40,833 nt of DNA from assembly GCA_902522365.1 (NCBI GenBank), contig CABYVH010000006.1, positions 1 to 40,833 of the forward strand. Direction: 5' to 3'. Made by a program: the position numbers and the translations under genes. The notes under the pieces were generated by a model, which was given only the letters and a program-made list of their open reading frames with translations, was not told the DNA's origin and searched no databases. Positions 37,390 through 40,833 of this stretch are shown one piece after another (the stretch's first letter is position 1; every line of letters starts with the position of its first letter). The stretch comes from an uncultured Pelagibacteraceae bacterium. GTDB lineage: Bacteria > Pseudomonadota > Alphaproteobacteria > Pelagibacterales > Pelagibacteraceae.

Positions 37390-38214
37390 ATGGCAAAATA
37401 TTTAGTAGAAACGTATTACACCTGTAGTTTTAAAGTAAGTCATTACCTAGATGATATTGACGAGAAAAATATACAAAATATAGAGAAAAGAGATGACGGT
37501 AAATTTGAGATTCTGGACGTAAAACTAGATAATAGAAAAACCAAAAATTTAGAAAAAATTGAAAAAAACAAGATAAATGTTGTTGAAAAAGAACTTCCTA
37601 AGCCTGAGAAAAACAATAGCCTTAAAATAAACCAAGAAATGTTAACTAAAAACATTAAAGATAATAATGGGAGAAGATTTAGTATGCCAGACAGAAGAAA
37701 AGGGTATATCCAAAAAGCATCCATTGGAGATCATAAAGTTTATCTACATACAGGTGAATACGAAGATGGTAAAATAGGAGAAATATTTATTGATACAAGC
37801 AAAGAAGGTGAGTTAGTAAAAGCTACTATGAATAACTTTGCTATAGCAGTTTCGCTTGGATTGCAGTACGGAGTTCCTTTAGACGAATTTGTTAATGCCT
37901 TTGTAGATACTAAATTTGAACCTTCAGGAAAGGTATTTGGAAATGACAGAATTTTAAGTGCAACGTCAATATTAGATTACATATTTAGAGAATTAGCAAT
38001 ATCTTATTTAAATAGAGAAGATCTAGCTCATACACCTTCTATTGGAGGATCTGATACTTTGGATGAAACTGGTACAGATGAAAATAGTGAAGATAAAACT
38101 CAATTCCTAAAATTAGTAAAAGATATCACGAGCAAAGGATTTGTAAGAAGTAATTATAAAAAGAAATTAGTAGATCTATCAGATATAAAAATTAATCTTA
38201 AAGGAAAAAAATAA
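37390..38214 (+). CDS. Stand-alone protein homologous to the C-terminal region of B12-dependent (class II, NrdJ) ribonucleotide reductase
   Basis: 274 aa; [110 protein letters not shown] closely resembles the NrdJ C-terminal segment. Confidence 0.8.
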   Translation: MAKYLVETYYTCSFKVSHYLDDIDEKNIQNIEKRDDGKFEILDVKLDNRKTKNLEKIEKNKINVVEKELPKPEKNNSLKINQEMLTKNIKDNNGRRFSMPDRRKGYIQKASIGDHKVYLHTGEYEDGKIGEIFIDTSKEGELVKATMNNFAIAVSLGLQYGVPLDEFVNAFVDTKFEPSGKVFGNDRILSATSILDYIFRELAISYLNREDLAHTPSIGGSDTLDETGTDENSEDKTQFLKLVKDITSKGFVRSNYKKKLVDLSDIKINLKGKK

Positions 38215-39999
38215 TTAACTTTTCTTTTTTAAGGATAAATTAAGCTCTTTTAGTTGATCCTCGGAAACTTCAGATGGCGCACTCATCATTAAATCTTGTG
38301 CATTTTGATTCATCGGAAACATTGTAATTTCTCTAATATTTTTTTCATTTGCTAAAAGCATAACAATCCTATCAATACCTGGAGCTATACCTCCATGAGG
38401 CGGAGCTCCATAGCTCAAAGCATTTATCATTCCACTAAATTTACTATTAACATCATTTTTTGAATACCCAGCAATTTCAAATAATTTATACATTAATTCA
38501 GGAACATGGTTTCTAATAGCACCAGATGATAATTCAATTCCATTACAAACAATATCATATTGATAGGCTTTAATATTTAAAGGATTAGATAAGTCTAATT
38601 TATTTATTTCACCTTGAGGCATTGAGAATGGATTATGACTAAATTTTATTTTTTTAGTAGTTTCATCAATCTCATACATCGGATAGTCAATAATCCAACA
38701 AAATGAGAATATTTCATTATCAATTAAATCTAAATCTTCAGCTATTTTATTTCTTGCAACACTTAATATTTTCTCTACATCATTTTTCTTTCCACAAGAA
38801 AGAAATACTGTATCACCTATATTCGCATTTGTTAGTTTCATGATTTCTAATAATGCATTCTCTGAAAAAAATTTTCCAATTGGTCCTTTGGCGTTAATTT
38901 TGTCATCTTTTTCTAATGTAAAATAAGCTAGACCAGAGGAGCCTTGCTCTTTTGCCCATCTATCAATACTATCGAAGAAACTTCTTGGTTTATCCTTTGT
39001 ATTTTTGGTAACTAACGCTCTAACTAGTGAGCCACTTTTCACTAATTTTTTAAAAATATCAAATTTAACATCTTCTCTTTCAAAAATAGTTGTTAAATCT
39101 GAAATTTCTAAAGGATTTCTTAAATCTGGTTTATCTGATCCGTATTTAAGCATTGCATCTTCATAGGTAATCCTTGGAAACTTTTCATGAAGAATTTTTT
39201 TGTTACTGAATATTTTAAATAATTTTAGAAATAAAGTTTCTATTACTCCAAAGACATCCTCTTGTTCAACAAAAGACATTTCAACATCTAATTGATAAAA
39301 TTCTCCAGGACTTCTATCTGCTCTTGCGTCCTCGTCTCTAAAACAAGGCGCTATTTGAAAATATTTATCGAACCCAGAAACCATTATAAGCTGCTTAAAT
39401 TGTTGAGGTGCTTGTGGTAAAGCATAAAATTTTCCTGGATTTAATCTACTTGGAACAAGAAAATCCCTTGCACCTTCAGGACTAGAGGAGGTTAATATGG
39501 GTGTTTGAAATTCTAAAAAACCAAGTTTTTGCATCTCATTTCTAATAAATGAGATTACTTTTGATCTTAAGATAATGTTTTGATGTATTTTTTTTCTTCT
39601 TAAATCTAAAAATCTATACTTGAGTCTTATTTCCTCAGCATATTCTTGATCTGAAAAAACTGGCATTGGCAATTCTTTAGTTTCACCAAGAATATCAATA
39701 TTATTAATTTTGACTTCTATTTCGCCGGTAGAAATATTTGTATTTATTGTTTCACTTGACCTCTCAATAACCATTCCACTAATTTTAATTACTGTTTCCA
39801 AAGACAGCTTTTCAATTTTCTTAAAAATTTCATTACTCTTGTCTATAACGCATTGAGTAATTCCAAAATTATCTCTTAAATCTATAAATAAGAGATTTCC
39901 ATGGTCTCTTTTTTTGTTAATCCAGCCAGATAAGGAAATTTCCTTTTTTTTATGTAACTTGGTTAATTCTCCGCAGGTATGAGTTCTATATTTATTCAA
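38215..39999 (-). CDS. aspS: Aspartyl-tRNA synthetase
   Basis: 594 aa; YRTHTCGELTKLHKKKEISLSGWINKKRDHGNLLFIDLRD, SPEGARDFLVPSR, QAPQQFKQLIMVSGFDKYFQIAPCFRDEDARADRSPGEFYQLDVEMSF, HGGIAPGIDRIVMLL. Confidence 0.98.
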   Translation of the reverse strand: MNKYRTHTCGELTKLHKKKEISLSGWINKKRDHGNLLFIDLRDNFGITQCVIDKSNEIFKKIEKLSLETVIKISGMVIERSSETINTNISTGEIEVKINNIDILGETKELPMPVFSDQEYAEEIRLKYRFLDLRRKKIHQNIILRSKVISFIRNEMQKLGFLEFQTPILTSSSPEGARDFLVPSRLNPGKFYALPQAPQQFKQLIMVSGFDKYFQIAPCFRDEDARADRSPGEFYQLDVEMSFVEQEDVFGVIETLFLKLFKIFSNKKILHEKFPRITYEDAMLKYGSDKPDLRNPLEISDLTTIFEREDVKFDIFKKLVKSGSLVRALVTKNTKDKPRSFFDSIDRWAKEQGSSGLAYFTLEKDDKINAKGPIGKFFSENALLEIMKLTNANIGDTVFLSCGKKNDVEKILSVARNKIAEDLDLIDNEIFSFCWIIDYPMYEIDETTKKIKFSHNPFSMPQGEINKLDLSNPLNIKAYQYDIVCNGIELSSGAIRNHVPELMYKLFEIAGYSKNDVNSKFSGMINALSYGAPPHGGIAPGIDRIVMLLANEKNIREITMFPMNQNAQDLMMSAPSEVSEDQLKELNLSLKKKS

Positions 40000-40000
40000 T

Positions 40001-40657
40001 TTACAAAATCTCTTTTATAGTTTTTAAATTAATTGGTTTTTTTTTTTTTAAACTTAATTCGTCAATCTTATATATAAATTCGTCAATTTTTCTATAAGAT
40101 CTGTCAATTCTACTAATTATGAAATTTATTATTTTTTTTTCGATATTAATCTGGCGATCAGAAAAATTCTTTAAAATTATAGCAAAAAGTAATTCATCGT
40201 CTGGATTTTCAATCACTGCATAAAGACAATTTTTTGATCTTGAAGTTAAATCAGGCAATCTATATTTAATCTCATTTATTGGTTTTAATGAATTTATTAA
40301 CAAATACTTGCTGTCCTGATCTATTAAATTAAAAATTGAATAAAGTATTTCTTCCTGATTACATTCTTCAAAATCATCAATAATTATACTTTCATACAAT
40401 TTAAAACTTTTAAAAATTGAATTATCAATCTCATTTCCCTTAACTAAAAATGCATTAGATTTAAATTTAAAGATATTTGCTAGGTGACTTTTTCCAGAAA
40501 ATTTTTCGCCTGATATATTTAATATTTTTTTGTCCCAGTCGGGCCATCTATTAATCAAATTAAAAGCGTTAGAATTACTTTTCGATAAATAAAAATCATG
40601 TTCATTAAAATTAGTTTGATAATCAAAGTCTAGAAGTAATTGATTTAATTCACTCAT
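40001..40657 (-). CDS. hda: DnaA-like ATPase, Hda/HdaA-type replication regulator
   Basis: 218 aa; QLLLDFDYQTNFNEHDFYLSKSNSNAFNLINRWPDWDKKILNISGEKFSGKSHLANIF (degenerate Walker A), IIIDDFEE, LPDLTSRSKN; typical short DnaA-domain Hda layout. Confidence 0.82.
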   Translation of the reverse strand: MSELNQLLLDFDYQTNFNEHDFYLSKSNSNAFNLINRWPDWDKKILNISGEKFSGKSHLANIFKFKSNAFLVKGNEIDNSIFKSFKLYESIIIDDFEECNQEEILYSIFNLIDQDSKYLLINSLKPINEIKYRLPDLTSRSKNCLYAVIENPDDELLFAIILKNFSDRQINIEKKIINFIISRIDRSYRKIDEFIYKIDELSLKKKKPINLKTIKEIL

Positions 40658-40833
40658 TTTATTTTCCAGTTAGTTGACGAAGTATCAATATTAATTCCAT
40701 AAGACAAAATATCTTTTAAAAATCTTTTTGGGCTACTGCTGTAATAAACTTTATATATAATCATATTATTATCAAACTTTTCAATATTATAGCTATTTAC
40801 AAAATCTAAATTACTCAAAGCATTTTCTAATTT
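40654..40833 (-). CDS. C-terminal fragment of an unidentified protein truncated by window edge (possibly DUF2066-like by position upstream of hda)
   Basis: Open frame to TGA at 40654-40656 overlapping the hda ATG (ATGA): ...KLENALSNLDFVNSYNIEKFDNNMIIYKVYYSSSPKRFLKDILSYGINIDTSSTNWKIK. Family guess rests on position only. Confidence 0.55.
   Translation of the reverse strand, partial: KLENALSNLDFVNSYNIEKFDNNMIIYKVYYSSSPKRFLKDILSYGINIDTSSTNWKIK

Noticed and set aside
1-40833. CRISPR arrays, insertion sequences, prophage genes, tRNA/rRNA genes
   Set aside because: No regularly spaced direct repeats, transposase/integrase/phage motifs, or recognisable tRNA/rRNA sequence found by reading; a tRNAscan/Infernal run would be needed to be certain.

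Overview
AT-rich, very gene-dense alphaproteobacterial window. Gene content, order and composition look like SAR11 / 'Candidatus Pelagibacter' (inference from pattern recognition, no database search was run). Positions ~1-12640 form an accessory catabolic block: three Gfo/Idh/MocA dehydrogenases, IolD-like and IolE-like enzymes, an aldehyde dehydrogenase, an HpcH/HpaI aldolase, a bacterial homolog of human C11orf54 (DUF1907), a ketopantoate-reductase-like enzyme, two adjacent 2OG-Fe(II)/PhyH oxygenases and a 2-hydroxyacid dehydrogenase. Recognisable IolB, IolC and IolJ are absent from the window. The rest is housekeeping: EamA permease, YbaK-like deacylase, glnA, an iscR-suf Fe-S operon, anmK, tyrS, an AsmA-like protein, prfB, PBP1A, RNase E/G, thiG/thiS, aroQ-accB-accC, DUF2155, NDUFA12-like, a stand-alone NrdJ C-terminal-like protein, aspS and hda. 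The observations I rate highest are: (i) the truncated or rewired inositol-type pathway with its C11orf54 homolog; (ii) prfB encoded in two frames with a canonical +1 programmed-frameshift site (AAGGAG UUU CUU UGA), which the ORF track misses; (iii) the orphan NrdJ C-terminal-like protein; (iv) an IscR type-1-like operator over the iscR-suf promoter; (v) an unlisted 45-aa basic ORF and a strong inverted repeat just downstream of glnA. No CRISPR array, mobile element, tRNA or rRNA was recognised.
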